Assembly (NCBI RefSeq): GCF_009859475.1
Contig: NZ_CP044549.1
Coordinates: 2,852,001-2,916,000 of the forward strand
Reading direction: 5' to 3'
DNA: 64,000 nucleotides
Source: Hydrogenophaga sp. BPS33
GTDB lineage: Bacteria; Pseudomonadota; Gammaproteobacteria; Burkholderiales; Burkholderiaceae_C
Shown: positions 18,542 to 29,331 of the stretch, one piece after another
Numbering within the stretch: the first letter of the stretch is position 1
How the letters are laid out: each line of letters starts with the position of its first letter
Notes under the pieces: generated by a model
What the model was told of the DNA's origin: nothing
The model's database searches: none
The model's input: only the letters and a program-made list of their open reading frames with translations
Position numbers and translations under genes: made by a program

Positions 18542-19460
18542 GGCGTTTGCCCGTCAGGGCGGCCCAGGAACGGGTGAGGGTGTGTCGCGTCCGGTGCTGC
18601 TGCGCGCGGCGCGCGAGGCCGCCGGTTTGCACATTGCCGCGCTGGCGGCGGCGCTCAAGGTGCCGGTGCGCAAGCTCGAGGCGCTCGAAGCCGGGCGCTA
18701 CGAAGAATTGCCCGATCTCACGTTCGCACGCGCGCTGGCTTCCAGCGCCTGCCGGCATCTCAAGGTCGATCCCGTACCCGTGCTGGAACAGATTCCGAAC
18801 CGCGTGGTGCGCGAGCTGGGTGGTTCGCGGCAAAACATCAACGCCAGCTTCCAGAGCGCGCAGGACCCCGGGCCCATCAACCCCGTGAGCTGGCTGTCGC
18901 GTCCGGCGCTGCTGGCGGCCATCGTGTTGCTGTTGGGGGCCCTGGTGATCGTGTTCCTGCCACGCGTCGAGAATGCCGGATCGGCGCAGGACGGGACCGC
19001 CGGGACCGCGACCGTTTCAGAGCCGTTGGAGACTGAGGAATCCGTGGGGCCCGCAGAGCCCGTGCCCGCGCAGGAGCCACAAGCGCCGGCTGCGGCCGAT
19101 GGCCAGACTCCTGCCACCGTGGGCGCCGCACCCGCTGCGTCCCTGGTGCCCGCCACGCCGGCATCACCGGCAGCAGGTGTGCCTGCAGCCACCGTCGCCA
19201 CATCGGCGTCCGCTTCCGCGCCCCATGCGCTGCTGACCATCGCCGCCACGGGAGAGACCTGGATCGAAGTGGTCAACGGCGCGCGCGCCACGGTCGTGCA
19301 ACGCGTGCTGAATGCGGGCGAATCGATCGACTTCTCCACCGCGCCACCGTATTCCGTGGTGCTCGGCCGAGCCGACGCCGCGCAGGTCACCGTGCGCGGC
19401 AAGGCTTTGGATGTGCAGGGGCAGGCCCGCAACAACGTCGCGCGCTTCGAGGTGAAATGA
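18534..19460 (+). CDS. rodZ: RodZ-like cytoskeletal helix-turn-helix membrane protein
   Basis: Bitopic inner-membrane protein linking MreB filaments to cell-wall synthesis, 308 residues. The cytoplasmic N-terminus is a Cro/C1-type helix-turn-helix (about 20-85: [22 protein letters not shown] to [11 protein letters not shown]). One transmembrane helix spans about 124-142, followed by a long Ala/Pro/Thr linker and a C-terminal beta domain (DUF4115) ending FEVK. ATG 18534 has a GGAGAG site within pilF. The ispG start overlaps its stop by ATGA. Confidence 0.9.
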   Translation: MSEAFARQGGPGTGEGVSRPVLLRAAREAAGLHIAALAAALKVPVRKLEALEAGRYEELPDLTFARALASSACRHLKVDPVPVLEQIPNRVVRELGGSRQNINASFQSAQDPGPINPVSWLSRPALLAAIVLLLGALVIVFLPRVENAGSAQDGTAGTATVSEPLETEESVGPAEPVPAQEPQAPAAADGQTPATVGAAPAASLVPATPASPAAGVPAATVATSASASAPHALLTIAATGETWIEVVNGARATVVQRVLNAGESIDFSTAPPYSVVLGRADAAQVTVRGKALDVQGQARNNVARFEVK

Positions 19461-20743
19461 ACATGGACATGAACGTGCAGCCCGCCACCGCGTGCGAGCC
19501 GATTCCGGTCTCCAAGCCACTGGCCCGCCGTTCGCGGCAAGGTGTCGTGGCCTGGGGCAGCCACCGTGTGACGGTGGGTGGCGACGCGCCGGTGCGGGTG
19601 CAGTCCATGACCAACACCGACACCGCCGATGCGATCGGCACCGCGATCCAGGTCAAGGAGCTCGCCCTGGCGGGCTCGGAGCTGGTGCGCATCACCGTCA
19701 ACAACGACGAGGCCGCCAAGGCCGTTCCCTACATCCGCGAGCAACTCGATCGCATGGGCGTGAACGTGCCCTTGATCGGCGACTTCCACTACAACGGACA
19801 CCGCTTGCTGACCGATCACCCGGCCTGTGCCGAGGCGCTCTCCAAGTACCGCATCAACCCGGGCAACGTGGGCCGGGGCGACAAGGGCGACCGCCAGTTT
19901 GCGCAGATGGTGGAGATCGCCGCGCGCCTGGACAAGGCCATCCGCATCGGCGTCAACTGGGGCAGCCTGGACCAGGACCTGCTCGCGCGCCTGATGGACG
20001 AGAACGCCGGCCGCAGCCAGCCCTGGGACGCCAAGCAGGTGATGTACGAGGCCTTGATCGCATCGGCGCTCGACTCCGCCCGCAAGGCCGAAGAGATCGG
20101 CCTCAGTGGCAACAACATCATGCTGTCCTGCAAGGTCAGCGGTGTGCAGGACCTGATCGCCGTGTACCAGGCGCTGGCGCAACGTTGCGACTACGCCTTG
20201 CACCTCGGCCTCACCGAAGCCGGCATGGGCACCAAGGGGGCGGTGGCGTCGGCCGCTGCGCTGTCGGTGCTGCTGCAGCAAGGTATCGGCGACACCATTC
20301 GCGTCTCCCTCACGCCGCAACCCGGCGAGGCGCGCACGCAGGAAGTGGTGATCGCCTCGGAAATCCTGCAGGCCCTGGGCCTGCGCGCCTTCGTGCCCTC
20401 GGTCACTGCCTGCCCGGGCTGTGGCCGCACCACCAGCACCACCTTCCAGGAACTGGCCAAGCAGATCGACGACTACCTGCGCAGCTCCATGCCGCAGTGG
20501 CGCGCGCGCTACCCCGGCGTGGAAAACCTCAAGGTGGCGGTCATGGGCTGCATCGTCAACGGCCCCGGTGAGAGCAAGCATGCCGACATCGGCATCAGCC
20601 TGCCCGGTACCGGCGAGGCGCCGGCCGCGCCGATCTTCATCGACGGGCAGAAGGCCATGACACTGCGAGGCGCGGGCATTGCGCAAGAGTTCCAGCAGAT
20701 CGTCGAAAACTACATTGAAAAGAAATTCGGCGCCACGGCTTGA
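19457..20743 (+). CDS. ispG: (E)-4-hydroxy-3-methylbut-2-enyl-diphosphate synthase
   Basis: Iron-sulfur enzyme of the MEP isoprenoid pathway that converts MEcPP to HMBPP, 428 residues. The TIM-barrel N-terminus contains [14 protein letters not shown]. The cluster ligands lie in ACPGCGRT and [11 protein letters not shown] near the C-terminus. It is slightly longer than the E. coli enzyme (372), as in other betaproteobacteria. It is coupled to rodZ by an ATGA overlap and followed 28 bases later by hisS. Confidence 0.97.
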   Translation: MNMDMNVQPATACEPIPVSKPLARRSRQGVVAWGSHRVTVGGDAPVRVQSMTNTDTADAIGTAIQVKELALAGSELVRITVNNDEAAKAVPYIREQLDRMGVNVPLIGDFHYNGHRLLTDHPACAEALSKYRINPGNVGRGDKGDRQFAQMVEIAARLDKAIRIGVNWGSLDQDLLARLMDENAGRSQPWDAKQVMYEALIASALDSARKAEEIGLSGNNIMLSCKVSGVQDLIAVYQALAQRCDYALHLGLTEAGMGTKGAVASAAALSVLLQQGIGDTIRVSLTPQPGEARTQEVVIASEILQALGLRAFVPSVTACPGCGRTTSTTFQELAKQIDDYLRSSMPQWRARYPGVENLKVAVMGCIVNGPGESKHADIGISLPGTGEAPAAPIFIDGQKAMTLRGAGIAQEFQQIVENYIEKKFGATA

Positions 20744-20771
20744 GAAGCTGTCCCGCCGAGAGTGAAACGCC

Positions 20772-22076
20772 ATGGCAGATAAATTGAGCGCCGTCAAAGG
20801 CATGAACGACATTGCCCCTCCCACGTCCGCGCACTGGGAGTGGCTGGAAGAGACCTTGCGCACGCTGATGCGCCGCTACGGCTACCGCAACCTGCGCACG
20901 CCCATCGTCGAGCACACGGCGTTGTTCGTGCGCGGCCTGGGCGAGGTGACCGACATCGTCGAGAAGGAGATGTATTCCTTCGAAGACCGCTTGAACGGCG
21001 AGCAACTCACGCTGCGTCCCGAGAACACCGCTGGCGTGGTGCGCGCCGCGCTGGAGCATTCGCTGTTGTACGACGGGGGCAAGCGCCTCTACTACATGGG
21101 CCCCATGTTTCGCCACGAGCGGCCGCAGCGCGGGCGCTACCGCCAGTTCCACCAGTTCGGCGCCGAGGCCCTGGGCTTCGCCGGGCCCGACGTGGATGCG
21201 GAACTCATCGTGCTGGCCAGCGACCTGTGGGCCGCATTGGGTCTGAAGGGCATCGAACTCGAAATCAACAGCCTGGGCCAGCCGCCCGAGCGCCTGGCGC
21301 ACCGGCAGGCGCTGATCGCCTACCTCGAAGCCCACGTCGATCAACTCGACGAAGAAGCCAAGCGCCGCCTGCACAGCAACCCGCTGCGCATCCTGGACAC
21401 GAAGAACCCGGCCATGCAGGACCTGGTGAACGCAGCGCCGCGCCTGATGGACCACCTGGGCACGGAGTCGCTCGCGCACTTCAACCGGCTGCGCGAGCTG
21501 CTCGATGCGCACGGCATCGCCTACCGCATCAACCCGCGCCTGGTGCGTGGCATGGACTACTACAACCTCTCGGTGTTCGAGTTCGTCACCACGCAACTGG
21601 GCTCGCAAGGCACGGTGTGCGCCGGTGGTCGCTACGACGGCCTGTTCGAACAGATCGGTGGCAAGGCCGCGCCAGCCGTGGGCTGGGCCTTGGGCATGGA
21701 GCGCATTCTCGAACTCTTGAAGGAGCAGGGTCTGTTGCCCGAGCCACCCGTGCCCGATGCCTATGCCGTGGTGCCCGACGTGGCGCAAGTGCCGCAGGTC
21801 ATGCCGGTGCTGCGCGCGCTGCGCCAGCACGGCGTGAACGTGCAGATGCACGCCGGTGGCGCCGATGGCATGGGCAGCATGAAATCGCAGTTCAAGAAAG
21901 CCGATGCGAGTGGCGCGCGTTTTGCGCTGATCTTCGGCGAGCAGGAAATGCAGCAGGGCTCGGTGGCGCTCAAGCCGCTGCGCGGCCCGCGCACCGATGC
22001 GCCCGCCGAGATGGCGCAAAGCCTCCTGCCGTTGAATGCCGTGGCCGATTGGGCGGCGCGCCTGGGCGCGCGCTGA
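20772..22076 (+). CDS. hisS: Histidyl-tRNA synthetase
   Basis: Class II aminoacyl-tRNA synthetase, 434 residues, cytosolic homodimer. Motif 2 region [21 protein letters not shown], the histidine-specific [15 protein letters not shown] and the GGRYDGL stretch of motif 3 are intact, followed by an anticodon-binding domain from about residue 335. The paralogue hisZ lies at 35912; hisS keeps the full catalytic motifs and the C-terminal domain that hisZ lacks. Confidence 0.98.
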   Translation: MADKLSAVKGMNDIAPPTSAHWEWLEETLRTLMRRYGYRNLRTPIVEHTALFVRGLGEVTDIVEKEMYSFEDRLNGEQLTLRPENTAGVVRAALEHSLLYDGGKRLYYMGPMFRHERPQRGRYRQFHQFGAEALGFAGPDVDAELIVLASDLWAALGLKGIELEINSLGQPPERLAHRQALIAYLEAHVDQLDEEAKRRLHSNPLRILDTKNPAMQDLVNAAPRLMDHLGTESLAHFNRLRELLDAHGIAYRINPRLVRGMDYYNLSVFEFVTTQLGSQGTVCAGGRYDGLFEQIGGKAAPAVGWALGMERILELLKEQGLLPEPPVPDAYAVVPDVAQVPQVMPVLRALRQHGVNVQMHAGGADGMGSMKSQFKKADASGARFALIFGEQEMQQGSVALKPLRGPRTDAPAEMAQSLLPLNAVADWAARLGAR

Positions 22077-22129
22077 AACCCGCGATGCACATGGGTCGAG
22101 TCCCGGGCAGGGCGCCTGGGCCGCCCGCC

Positions 22130-22135
22130 TACAAT
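22130..22135 (+). promoter_or_regulatory. Possible -10 element upstream of the yfgM-like gene
   Basis: TACAAT lies 45 bases before the ATG at 22181 in the 104-base gap after hisS. No clear -35 is seen in this GC-rich stretch. It may start the yfgM-bamB-der transcript. Confidence 0.3.
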
Positions 22136-22180
22136 GCCCCGTTGCGCGCACCGCGCACGGACCCTTAGCAGAACCTTCAC

Positions 22181-22852
22181 ATGGCCAAACACCTCGACCT
22201 CGAAGAACAGGAACAGATCGACCAGATCAAACACTTCTGGGCGCAGTACGGCAACCTGATCAGCTGGGTGCTCATCGTCGTTTTCGGTTCGTTCGCGGCC
22301 TGGAACGGCTGGAACTACTGGCAGCGCACGCAAGGACTGAAGGCCGCTGCGCTCTACGACGAAGTCGATCGCGCCGCGCTGGCGAAAGACGCCGAGCGCA
22401 TGGAGCGTGCGCTGGCCGACATGCAGTCGAACTTCGGTGGCACCACCTACGCCAGCCAGGCCGCGCTGCTGGCCGGCAAGACGCTGTTCGAGGCGGGCCA
22501 GGTCGACAAGGCCCGCGCCGCGCTGACCTGGGCGGCGGACAAATCCAGCGACGCGTCGTACAAGGCCACGGCGCGGCTGCGCCTGGCGGCACTGGACATC
22601 GAAGCCAAAGCGTTTGACCAGGCGCTCAAGACGCTGGATGCGTCCGTGCCCAAACCGTTCGAGCCCCTGGTGGCCGATCGGCGTGGCGATGTGTTCATGG
22701 CGCAGGGCAAGGCCGACAAGGCCAGGACCCAGTACACGAATGCCTGGAAAGCCCTGGGAGAGCGCTCCGAATACCGGCGCCTCGTCGAAGTCAAACTCGC
22801 CGCTCTCGGTGTCGACGTCTCCAGCCTGACCCCACCCGCTACCGCGCCTTGA
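22181..22852 (+). CDS. YfgM-like TPR membrane protein (ancillary SecYEG translocon subunit)
   Basis: Inner-membrane protein of 223 residues. The N-terminal cytoplasmic segment (LDLEEQEQIDQIKHFWAQYG) precedes one transmembrane helix (about 26-46, LISWVLIVVFGSFAAW), and the periplasmic remainder is TPR-like (DUF2133/TPR_21). In E. coli YfgM associates with the Sec translocon and PpiD. It lies between hisS and bamB, the position it holds across beta- and gammaproteobacteria, 4 bases before the bamB start. Confidence 0.9.
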   Translation: MAKHLDLEEQEQIDQIKHFWAQYGNLISWVLIVVFGSFAAWNGWNYWQRTQGLKAAALYDEVDRAALAKDAERMERALADMQSNFGGTTYASQAALLAGKTLFEAGQVDKARAALTWAADKSSDASYKATARLRLAALDIEAKAFDQALKTLDASVPKPFEPLVADRRGDVFMAQGKADKARTQYTNAWKALGERSEYRRLVEVKLAALGVDVSSLTPPATAP

Positions 22853-22856
22853 CACC

Positions 22857-23996
22857 ATGTCCCATCGCATTCCACGCCGTTCCATGAGCCGCGCTCTTTC
22901 CCTGCTGGTCACCGCCCTGGTGGTGGCCGCCTGCTCGTCGAGTCCCAAGAAACCGCAGCCCACGCCGCTGGCACCGTCGGTGGCGCTCATGGGCACACAG
23001 CTCATCTGGTCTGCCCAGGTGGGGCAGGGTGGTGCATCGCTGGCGCCCTACACGGCCGACGGGCGCGTTTTCGTGGCAGGCAATGCCGGCGTCGTGGCCG
23101 CGCTCGACGCCGCCACCGGCAAGGACGTCTGGCGCCTGAACCTGGGGTCACCGATCGCTGCGGGCGTGGGCTCTGACGGCCAGACCGCTGCGGTCATTAC
23201 CCGCAACAACCAACTGGTGGCCGTCGCCGATGGCAGCGAACGCTGGCGCGTGCGCCTGCCAGCCCGTTCGTTCACCGCGCCCCTGGTGGCGGGTGGCCGC
23301 GTGTTCGTGCTGACCGCGGACCGCGCGGTTGTGGCCTTCGATGGCAAGACCGGCGCGCGCCTGTGGACCCAGAGCCGCCCCTCCGAACCTCTCGTGTTGA
23401 GCCAGGCCGGTGCGCTGCTGGCCGTGGGTGACACCTTGGTGGCGGGCCTGGCAGGACGCCTGACCGGCCTGAACCCCGACAACGGCTCGGTGCGTTGGGA
23501 AACCCCGATCGCCACCTCGCGCGGCACCAACGAGGTGGAACGCCTGGTGGACATCGTGGGGCCGGTCAGCCGCATCGGCCGCAGCGTCTGCGCGCGCGCC
23601 TACGCGGCTGCCGTCGGCTGTGTGGACGCCGCCCGGGGCACGCCGGTCTGGACCCGTGCCGCGCAAGGCACGACGGGCGTGCATGGCGACGACCGCCTGG
23701 TGTTCGGCAGCGAGTCCGACGGCCGTTTCCAGGCCTGGCAGCGCAGCACGGGCGAGCCGGCTTGGGGCATCGACCGCCTGAAATACCGCGAGCTGAGCGC
23801 GCCCTTGGCCTTGGGCCGCGTATTGGCCGTGGGCGACGGCAGCGGCATCGTTCACCTCATCTCGCGCGAAGATGGCAGCGAAATGGCCCGCCTCACCACC
23901 GATGGTTCCGCCATCGCCGCCACGCCGGTGCTCGCCGGCGATGCGCTGGTGGTGCAAACGCACAACGGCGGTGTGTACGCCTGGCGTCCCCAGTAA
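22857..23996 (+). CDS. bamB: Outer-membrane assembly lipoprotein BamB
   Basis: Eight-bladed beta-propeller lipoprotein of the BAM complex, 379 residues. The signal peptide ends in VVAAC with lipidated C26. PQQ-like blade repeats recur: [52 protein letters not shown], and the last blade ends GVYAWRPQ. An alternative start, MSRALSLL, nine residues in, would give a tidier signal peptide. It lies between the yfgM-like gene and der in the conserved order. Confidence 0.93.
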   Translation: MSHRIPRRSMSRALSLLVTALVVAACSSSPKKPQPTPLAPSVALMGTQLIWSAQVGQGGASLAPYTADGRVFVAGNAGVVAALDAATGKDVWRLNLGSPIAAGVGSDGQTAAVITRNNQLVAVADGSERWRVRLPARSFTAPLVAGGRVFVLTADRAVVAFDGKTGARLWTQSRPSEPLVLSQAGALLAVGDTLVAGLAGRLTGLNPDNGSVRWETPIATSRGTNEVERLVDIVGPVSRIGRSVCARAYAAAVGCVDAARGTPVWTRAAQGTTGVHGDDRLVFGSESDGRFQAWQRSTGEPAWGIDRLKYRELSAPLALGRVLAVGDGSGIVHLISREDGSEMARLTTDGSAIAATPVLAGDALVVQTHNGGVYAWRPQ

Positions 23997-24010
23997 CCGA
24001 AAGCCTGTCC

Positions 24011-25345
24011 GTGAAACCCGTCATCGCCCTGGTGGGCCGTCCCAATGTGGGCAAGTCCACCCTGTTCAACCGCCTGACGAGTTCGCGCGACGCCATCGTG
24101 GCCGACTTCGCGGGCCTCACGCGCGACCGCCACTATGGCAATGGCCACCAAGGCAAGCGCGAGTACATCGTGATCGACACCGGTGGCTTCGAGCCCGAGG
24201 CGAGCGAGGGCATCTACAAGGAAATGGCCAAGCAGACCCGGCAGGCTGTTGCCGAGTCCGATGTGGTGATCTTCGTGGTCGACGCCCGCGCCGGCCTCAG
24301 CGCCCAGGACCACGACATCGCGGGCTATCTGCGCCGGCTGGGCAAACCGTCGGTGCTGGTGGCCAACAAGGCCGAGGGCATGACCCAAGGCCTGCAACTG
24401 GTGGAGTTCTTCGAATTGGGCCTGGGCGAGGTCCTGCCCGTGTCCGGAGCGCATGGCCAGGGCGTGCGCACCATGCTCGACACCGCGCTGGAGCGCATTC
24501 CCGGCTTGCCGCCCGAGGACGAGGAAGATCCCGAGATCGAGACGGGCGTGATCCGCCTGGCCGTGGCGGGGCGCCCCAATGTGGGCAAGTCCACCCTGAT
24601 CAACGTCTGGCTCGGCGAAGAGCGCCTGGTGGCCTTCGACATGCCAGGCACCACGCGAGACGCCATCTCGGTGCCTTTCGAGCGCTCAGGACAGAAGTTC
24701 GAATTGATCGACACCGCCGGCATCCGGAAGAAGGGCCGGGTGTTCGAGGCGATCGAAAAATTTTCGGTGGTCAAGACACTGCAAGCCATCGAAAACGCCC
24801 ACGTGGTGCTGCTGCTGCTCGACGCGACCCAAGGCGTGACCGACCAGGACGCGCACATTGCCGGCTACATCCTGGAGAGCGGCCGCGCGGTGGTGATCGC
24901 CATCAACAAGTGGGACGCGGTCGACGCCTACCAGCGCCAGCAGATCGAGCGCCAGGTCGAAACGCGCCTGGCGTTCCTCAAGTTCGCCTCCCTGCACCTC
25001 ATCTCGGCGCAAAAGCGCCAGGGGTTGGGTCCGGTCTGGAAGTCCATTGTCCAGGCCCATGCCTCGGCCATGCGCAAGATGTCCACCCCCGTGCTCACGC
25101 GGCTCCTGATGGAAGCCGTGGCTTTCCAGGCGCCCATACGCACCGGCATGTTCCGCCCCAAGATGCGCTACGCCCACCAGGGGGGCATGAACCCGCCGGT
25201 GATCGTGATCCACGGAAACTCGCTGGAAAAAGTGCCTGACGCCTACACCCGTTTCCTGGAAGGGCGCTTTCGCAAGGCCTTCGATCTCGTGGGCACGCCG
25301 CTGCGCATCGAGTACAAGACCTCGGCCAATCCATTCAAGGAATAG
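24011..25345 (+). CDS. der: Ribosome-assembly GTPase Der (EngA)
   Basis: Double-GTPase required for 50S subunit maturation, 444 residues. The first G domain starts at once with [14 protein letters not shown], and the second has [14 protein letters not shown] and [13 protein letters not shown]-like RNA-binding domain forms the C-terminus ([19 protein letters not shown]). GTG start at 24011 ([10 protein letters not shown]); the longer open frame upstream is bamB shadow. It follows bamB by 14 bases. Confidence 0.97.
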   Translation: MKPVIALVGRPNVGKSTLFNRLTSSRDAIVADFAGLTRDRHYGNGHQGKREYIVIDTGGFEPEASEGIYKEMAKQTRQAVAESDVVIFVVDARAGLSAQDHDIAGYLRRLGKPSVLVANKAEGMTQGLQLVEFFELGLGEVLPVSGAHGQGVRTMLDTALERIPGLPPEDEEDPEIETGVIRLAVAGRPNVGKSTLINVWLGEERLVAFDMPGTTRDAISVPFERSGQKFELIDTAGIRKKGRVFEAIEKFSVVKTLQAIENAHVVLLLLDATQGVTDQDAHIAGYILESGRAVVIAINKWDAVDAYQRQQIERQVETRLAFLKFASLHLISAQKRQGLGPVWKSIVQAHASAMRKMSTPVLTRLLMEAVAFQAPIRTGMFRPKMRYAHQGGMNPPVIVIHGNSLEKVPDAYTRFLEGRFRKAFDLVGTPLRIEYKTSANPFKE

Positions 25346-25384
25346 GAATTTGGCTTTCGCGCCGGGACGCGCTCTGCGCTGTGG

Positions 25385-25390
25385 TATGGT
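25385..25390 (+). promoter_or_regulatory. Possible -10 element upstream of hfq
   Basis: TATGGT lies 38 bases before the GTG start of hfq, in the gap after der. It matches four of six consensus bases, and no good -35 is visible. In other proteobacteria hfq has several promoters. Confidence 0.2.
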
Positions 25391-25428
25391 CCATTCCTCA
25401 TCAACTTTCGTTGAACACGGAGCATATC

Positions 25429-25680
25429 GTGAGCAATAACAAAGGCCAGCTCTTGCAAGACCCCTTCCTGAACCAGCTTCGCCGGGAACATGTGCCGGTG
25501 TCGATCTACCTGGTGAACGGTATCAAGCTTCAGGGACAGATCGAGTCTTTCGACCAATACGTCGTGTTGCTGCGCAACACCGTGACGCAAATGGTCTACA
25601 AGCACGCGATTTCCACCATCGTGCCGGGCCGCCCGGTGCAATTCTCGGCCGTCTCCACGGACGAGCCGTCCGGCTCCTGA
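25429..25680 (+). CDS. hfq: RNA chaperone Hfq
   Basis: Hexameric Sm-like protein that pairs small RNAs with mRNAs, 83 residues. The Sm1 motif [20 protein letters not shown] and the Sm2 motif [10 protein letters not shown] are intact, and [12 protein letters not shown] is the typical N-terminus. GTG start at 25429 with a CGGAG site upstream; a longer frame from 25381 would add 16 residues absent from Hfq. It is followed by hflX and hflKC, the common hfq locus. Confidence 0.97.
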   Translation: MSNNKGQLLQDPFLNQLRREHVPVSIYLVNGIKLQGQIESFDQYVVLLRNTVTQMVYKHAISTIVPGRPVQFSAVSTDEPSGS

Positions 25681-25728
25681 GCCCGCGTTTGAATTCCCTC
25701 CGGCCCGTGCAGCCGCGCTGCCGGGGTG

Positions 25729-25747
25729 GCAATGCTGCGGGCATTGC
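25729..25747 (+). other. Hairpin between hfq and hflX
   Basis: GCAATGC / GCATTGC stem of 7 bp around a 5-base loop, 48 bases after hfq and 12 bases before the TTG start of hflX. It has no T-run. It could protect the hfq 3' end or limit hflX translation; both roles are inference. Confidence 0.35.
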
Positions 25748-25759
25748 TGCTGAATCGAT

Positions 25760-26944
25760 TTGAATTCACCTGTTAACCATTCTGCCGCCACGCCATCGGT
25801 CATCCTGGTGGGCGTGGACTTTGGCGCGTCCCATTTCGATGCGGGTCTTGAAGAGCTTGGTTTGCTGGCGCAGACCGCCGGCTATACCGTGGCCGAGCGC
25901 GTCAGCTGCAAACGCCGCGCACCCGATCCGGCCCTGTTCGTGGGTTCGGGCAAGGCCGACGAGATCAAGATGCTGGGCCAGTCCCTGGGCGCCAGCGAGG
26001 TGTTGTTCGACCAATCCCTGAGCCCGGCGCAACAGCGCAATCTCGAGCGCCATCTGGGCATGCCGGTGAACGACCGGACACTGCTCATCCTGGAAATCTT
26101 CGCGCAACGCGCGCGCAGCCACGAAGGCAAGCTGCAGGTCGAACTCGCGCGCCTGCAGTACCTCTCCACGCGCCTGGTGCGGCGCTGGTCGCACCTGGAG
26201 CGCCAAAGCGGTGGCATCGGCATGCGTGGCGGCCCGGGTGAAACCCAGATCGAGCTGGACCGCCGCATGATCGGCGAGGCCATCAAGCGCACCAAGGAAC
26301 GGCTGGAGAAGGTCAAGAAGCAGCGCTCCACCCAACGCCGTCAGCGCGAGCGGCGCGACACCTTCTCCATTTCCCTCGTCGGTTACACCAACGCAGGCAA
26401 GTCCTCGTTGTTCAACGCGCTGGTGAAGGCTCGGGCCTACGCGGCCGACCAACTCTTCGCGACGCTCGATACCACCACGCGCCAGCTCTATCTGGGCGAG
26501 GCAGGGCGCTCGGTGTCCCTGTCGGACACGGTGGGGTTCATCCGCGACTTGCCGCACGGCCTGGTCGATGCCTTCGCCGCCACCTTGCAGGAGGCCGCCG
26601 ATGCCGATCTGCTGCTGCACGTGGTGGATGCGTCGAACCCCTCGCACCCCGAGCAGATCGCTTCCGTGCTCGACGTGCTGCGCGACATCGGTGCCGATCA
26701 TGTGCCGCAGATTCTCCTGTTCAACAAGCTCGACGCGATGGACCCGGCCAGCGTGCCCCGCGGTTTGCGCGATTCGATGGAACTGGAGGGGCAATCCGTG
26801 CCTCGTATCTTCGTGAGTGCGCAGGTCGGCACGGGTTTGGCCGAGTTGCGTGCGCTGCTGGCCGAGCGCGTGCTGGCCCAAAAGATGGGAGATGGCCCGC
26901 AAGGACCGGAGTCACAGCCGGAAAACGGCGAGCCGGCTTTTTGA
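25760..26944 (+). CDS. hflX: GTPase HflX
   Basis: Ribosome-associated GTPase that splits or rescues stalled 70S ribosomes under stress, 394 residues. The N-terminal HflX domain includes DPALFVGSGKADEI and the glycine-rich SGGIGMRGGPGETQIELDRR. A coiled stretch (RTKERLEKVKKQRSTQRRQRE, split here as two motifs) leads to the G domain with GYTNAGKSSLFN, DTVGFIRDLP and FNKLD. Start codon TTG at 25760 (MNSPVNHS); no ATG is suitably placed. It lies between hfq and hflK. Confidence 0.95.
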   Translation: MNSPVNHSAATPSVILVGVDFGASHFDAGLEELGLLAQTAGYTVAERVSCKRRAPDPALFVGSGKADEIKMLGQSLGASEVLFDQSLSPAQQRNLERHLGMPVNDRTLLILEIFAQRARSHEGKLQVELARLQYLSTRLVRRWSHLERQSGGIGMRGGPGETQIELDRRMIGEAIKRTKERLEKVKKQRSTQRRQRERRDTFSISLVGYTNAGKSSLFNALVKARAYAADQLFATLDTTTRQLYLGEAGRSVSLSDTVGFIRDLPHGLVDAFAATLQEAADADLLLHVVDASNPSHPEQIASVLDVLRDIGADHVPQILLFNKLDAMDPASVPRGLRDSMELEGQSVPRIFVSAQVGTGLAELRALLAERVLAQKMGDGPQGPESQPENGEPAF

Positions 26945-26949
26945 TTGGG

Positions 26950-26955
26950 CACAAT
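26950..26955 (+). promoter_or_regulatory. Possible -10 element upstream of hflK
   Basis: CACAAT in the 46-base gap between hflX and hflK, 35 bases before the ATG at 26991. It matches four of six consensus bases; no matching -35 is clear. Confidence 0.2.
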
Positions 26956-26990
26956 GTGATGGTTTTGAATCGACAACGAGCTGGTACGAC

Positions 26991-28382
26991 ATGGACGTGA
27001 ATCTGCACAACCTTGCCCGCGGCGCTGGATCAGCGTCTCGCCCTGTTCGCCGCGCCGGCTGGCGTGGTTTCTGGGGCATGTTCAATCTGAACGACCCGCG
27101 CTGGGGCCGTGGCGAGGACGGCTCGAAGGACGGGCAGGAGCCCGCTCGCGACGACGACCGCAACCCACAGCGACCGCCGCCGCGAGGCCAAGGCCCGAAC
27201 GACGGCCCGCCCGATCTGGACGAACTCTGGCGCGACCTCAACCGCAAGCTGGGCGGCCTGCTGGGCAACAAGGGCCGTGGCGGTGGCAATGGGTCCAATG
27301 GCGGCGGTGGCGGCCGCGGGCCTGGCTTCAACCCCAACCCCAAGGCCACGGGCATCGGCGCGGGTTTGATCGGCGGCGTCGCCGTGTTGATCTGGCTGGG
27401 CACCGGCTTTTTCATCGTGCAGGAAGGCCAGCAGGCGGTCATCACGCAGTTCGGCAAGTACCACAGCTCGGTGGGCGCGGGTTTCAACTGGCGTTTGCCA
27501 TACCCCATTCAGCGCCATGAAACGGTGTTCGTCACACAGATCCGTTCGGTGGACGTGGGGCGCGACAACGTCGTGCCCGCCACCGGCCTGCGCGAGTCGG
27601 CCATGCTGACCGAAGATGAAAACATCGTCGAGATCAAGTTCGCGGTGCAGTACCGCCTGAACGACGCGCGCGCCTTCCTGTTCGAAAGCCGCGACCCCGA
27701 TGCGGCGGTCGTGAAGGTGGCCGAGACGGCGGTGCGCGAAGTGGTCGGCAAGATGCGCATGGATGCGGCGCTGGCCGAAGAGCGCGACCAGATCGCGCCG
27801 CGCGTGCGCACGCTGATGCAGGCCATCCTGGACCGCTACAACGTCGGCATCGAGGTGGTGGGCATCAACATGCAGCAAGGCGGTGTGCGTCCGCCCGAAC
27901 AGGTCCAGGCCGCGTTCGACGACGTGCTCAAGGCGGGCCAGGAGCGCGAGCGGGCCAAGAACGAGGCCCAGGCCTACGCCAACGACGTGGTGCCCCGTGC
28001 ACGCGGCGCGGCCTCGCGCCTGACCGAAGAGGCCGAAGGCTACCGCGCCCGCATCGTGGCGCAGGCCGAGGGTGATTCGCAGCGCTTCCGCTCGGTGCTG
28101 GCCGAATACCAGAAAGCCCCGCAGGTCACCCGCGAGCGCATGTACACGGACACCATGCAGGAGATCTACAGCAACGTCACCAAGATCATAGTGGACTCAA
28201 AGTCGGGCTCCAACCTGCTCTACCTGCCGCTGGACAAGCTCATGCAGGTCACGGGGCAATCGGCGCCGGCTGGCAGTGCATCGTCGTCGAGCATGCCCTC
28301 GCCGAGCAGCAGCACCGTTCCCGTGCCGTCCAGCCGCACCAACGACAGCGCCGCGCGTTCGCGCGAGCGTGAAAGCCGCTGA
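26991..28382 (+). CDS. hflK: FtsH modulator HflK
   Basis: SPFH/band-7 inner-membrane protein that, with HflC, forms a cage around the FtsH protease, 463 residues. A Gly/Pro/Asp-rich cytoplasmic N-terminus contains MFNLNDPRWGRGEDG. One transmembrane helix spans about 121-143, then the SPFH domain (QAVITQFGKYHSSVGAGFNW onward). A Ser/Pro-rich tail closes the protein. The start is uncertain: ATG 26991 fits the spacing from the -10-like element, while ATG 27078 (MFNLND) is also plausible. Confidence 0.93.
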   Translation: MDVNLHNLARGAGSASRPVRRAGWRGFWGMFNLNDPRWGRGEDGSKDGQEPARDDDRNPQRPPPRGQGPNDGPPDLDELWRDLNRKLGGLLGNKGRGGGNGSNGGGGGRGPGFNPNPKATGIGAGLIGGVAVLIWLGTGFFIVQEGQQAVITQFGKYHSSVGAGFNWRLPYPIQRHETVFVTQIRSVDVGRDNVVPATGLRESAMLTEDENIVEIKFAVQYRLNDARAFLFESRDPDAAVVKVAETAVREVVGKMRMDAALAEERDQIAPRVRTLMQAILDRYNVGIEVVGINMQQGGVRPPEQVQAAFDDVLKAGQERERAKNEAQAYANDVVPRARGAASRLTEEAEGYRARIVAQAEGDSQRFRSVLAEYQKAPQVTRERMYTDTMQEIYSNVTKIIVDSKSGSNLLYLPLDKLMQVTGQSAPAGSASSSSMPSPSSSTVPVPSSRTNDSAARSRERESR

Positions 28383-28408
28383 ACGGCGCCAGCGATCAGA
28401 GAGCCAAC

Positions 28409-29302
28409 ATGAACAAACTCGGTTTCATCATCACATCCCTCATCGTGGTCCTGGCCTTGGTCAGCTCCACGTTGTTCGTGGTGGACCAGCGCCAGTTCGG
28501 CGTGGTCTTCCAGTTGGGGCAGATCAAGCAGGTCGTCACCGAACCCGGCCTGAACTTCAAGCTGCCGCCGCCGTTCCAGAACGTGTCCTACATCGACAAG
28601 CGCCTGCTGACGCTGGAGAGCACCGACACCGAACCCACGCTCACCGCAGAGAAGCAGCGCGTGGTCATCGACTGGTACGTGCGCTGGCGCATCAGCGAGC
28701 CGCAGGCCTACATCCGCAACGTGGGTGTAAACGAACGCGCGGGCGCGCTCCAGCTCAACCGCGTGGTGCGCAACTCCTTCCAGCAGGAAGTCAACAAGCG
28801 CACCGTGAACGAACTGCTGTCCTCGCGCCGCGAAGAGCTGATGGCCGACGTCAAGCGCGAGGTGCTGGCCGCCGTGCGCGGCGCCGACAAGCCTTGGGGC
28901 ATGGACGTGGTGGACGTGCGCATCACGCGCGTCGACTATGCCGAGAGCATCACCGCGTCGGTGTACCAGCGGATGGAAGCCGAGCGCAAGCGCGTGGCCA
29001 ACGAGCTGCGCTCCACCGGTTTCGCCGAGGGCGAGAAGATCCGCGCCGACGCCGACCGCCAGCGCGAGGTGATCGTGTCCGAAGCCTACCGCGATGCGCA
29101 GTTGATCAAGGGTGCGGGCGATGCCAAGGCCGCCGGTCTCTTCGGTGAAGCCTTCGGCCGCGACCCGGCCTTCGCGCAGTTCTACCGCAGCCTGGACGCC
29201 TACAAGGCCAGCTTCGGCAGCAAGTCCGATCTGCTGGTGGTCGACCCCTCGTCCGAATTCTTCAAGGGCATGCGCGGCAGCAACTTGGCGCCCGCGCGCT
29301 GA
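28409..29302 (+). CDS. hflC: FtsH modulator HflC
   Basis: SPFH-family partner of HflK, 297 residues. An N-terminal transmembrane helix (about 4-24, GFIITSLIVVLALVSSTLFV) is followed by the SPFH domain (DQRQFGVVFQLGQIKQVV). The helical stalk (YAESITASVYQRMEAERKR) and the C-terminal region DLLVVDPSSEFF match the family. It begins 26 bases after hflK and is followed by the DUF2065 gene. Confidence 0.95.
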   Translation: MNKLGFIITSLIVVLALVSSTLFVVDQRQFGVVFQLGQIKQVVTEPGLNFKLPPPFQNVSYIDKRLLTLESTDTEPTLTAEKQRVVIDWYVRWRISEPQAYIRNVGVNERAGALQLNRVVRNSFQQEVNKRTVNELLSSRREELMADVKREVLAAVRGADKPWGMDVVDVRITRVDYAESITASVYQRMEAERKRVANELRSTGFAEGEKIRADADRQREVIVSEAYRDAQLIKGAGDAKAAGLFGEAFGRDPAFAQFYRSLDAYKASFGSKSDLLVVDPSSEFFKGMRGSNLAPAR

Positions 29303-29331
29303 GCCCGCTGCGCTGAGGCAGGCGCCAGCGC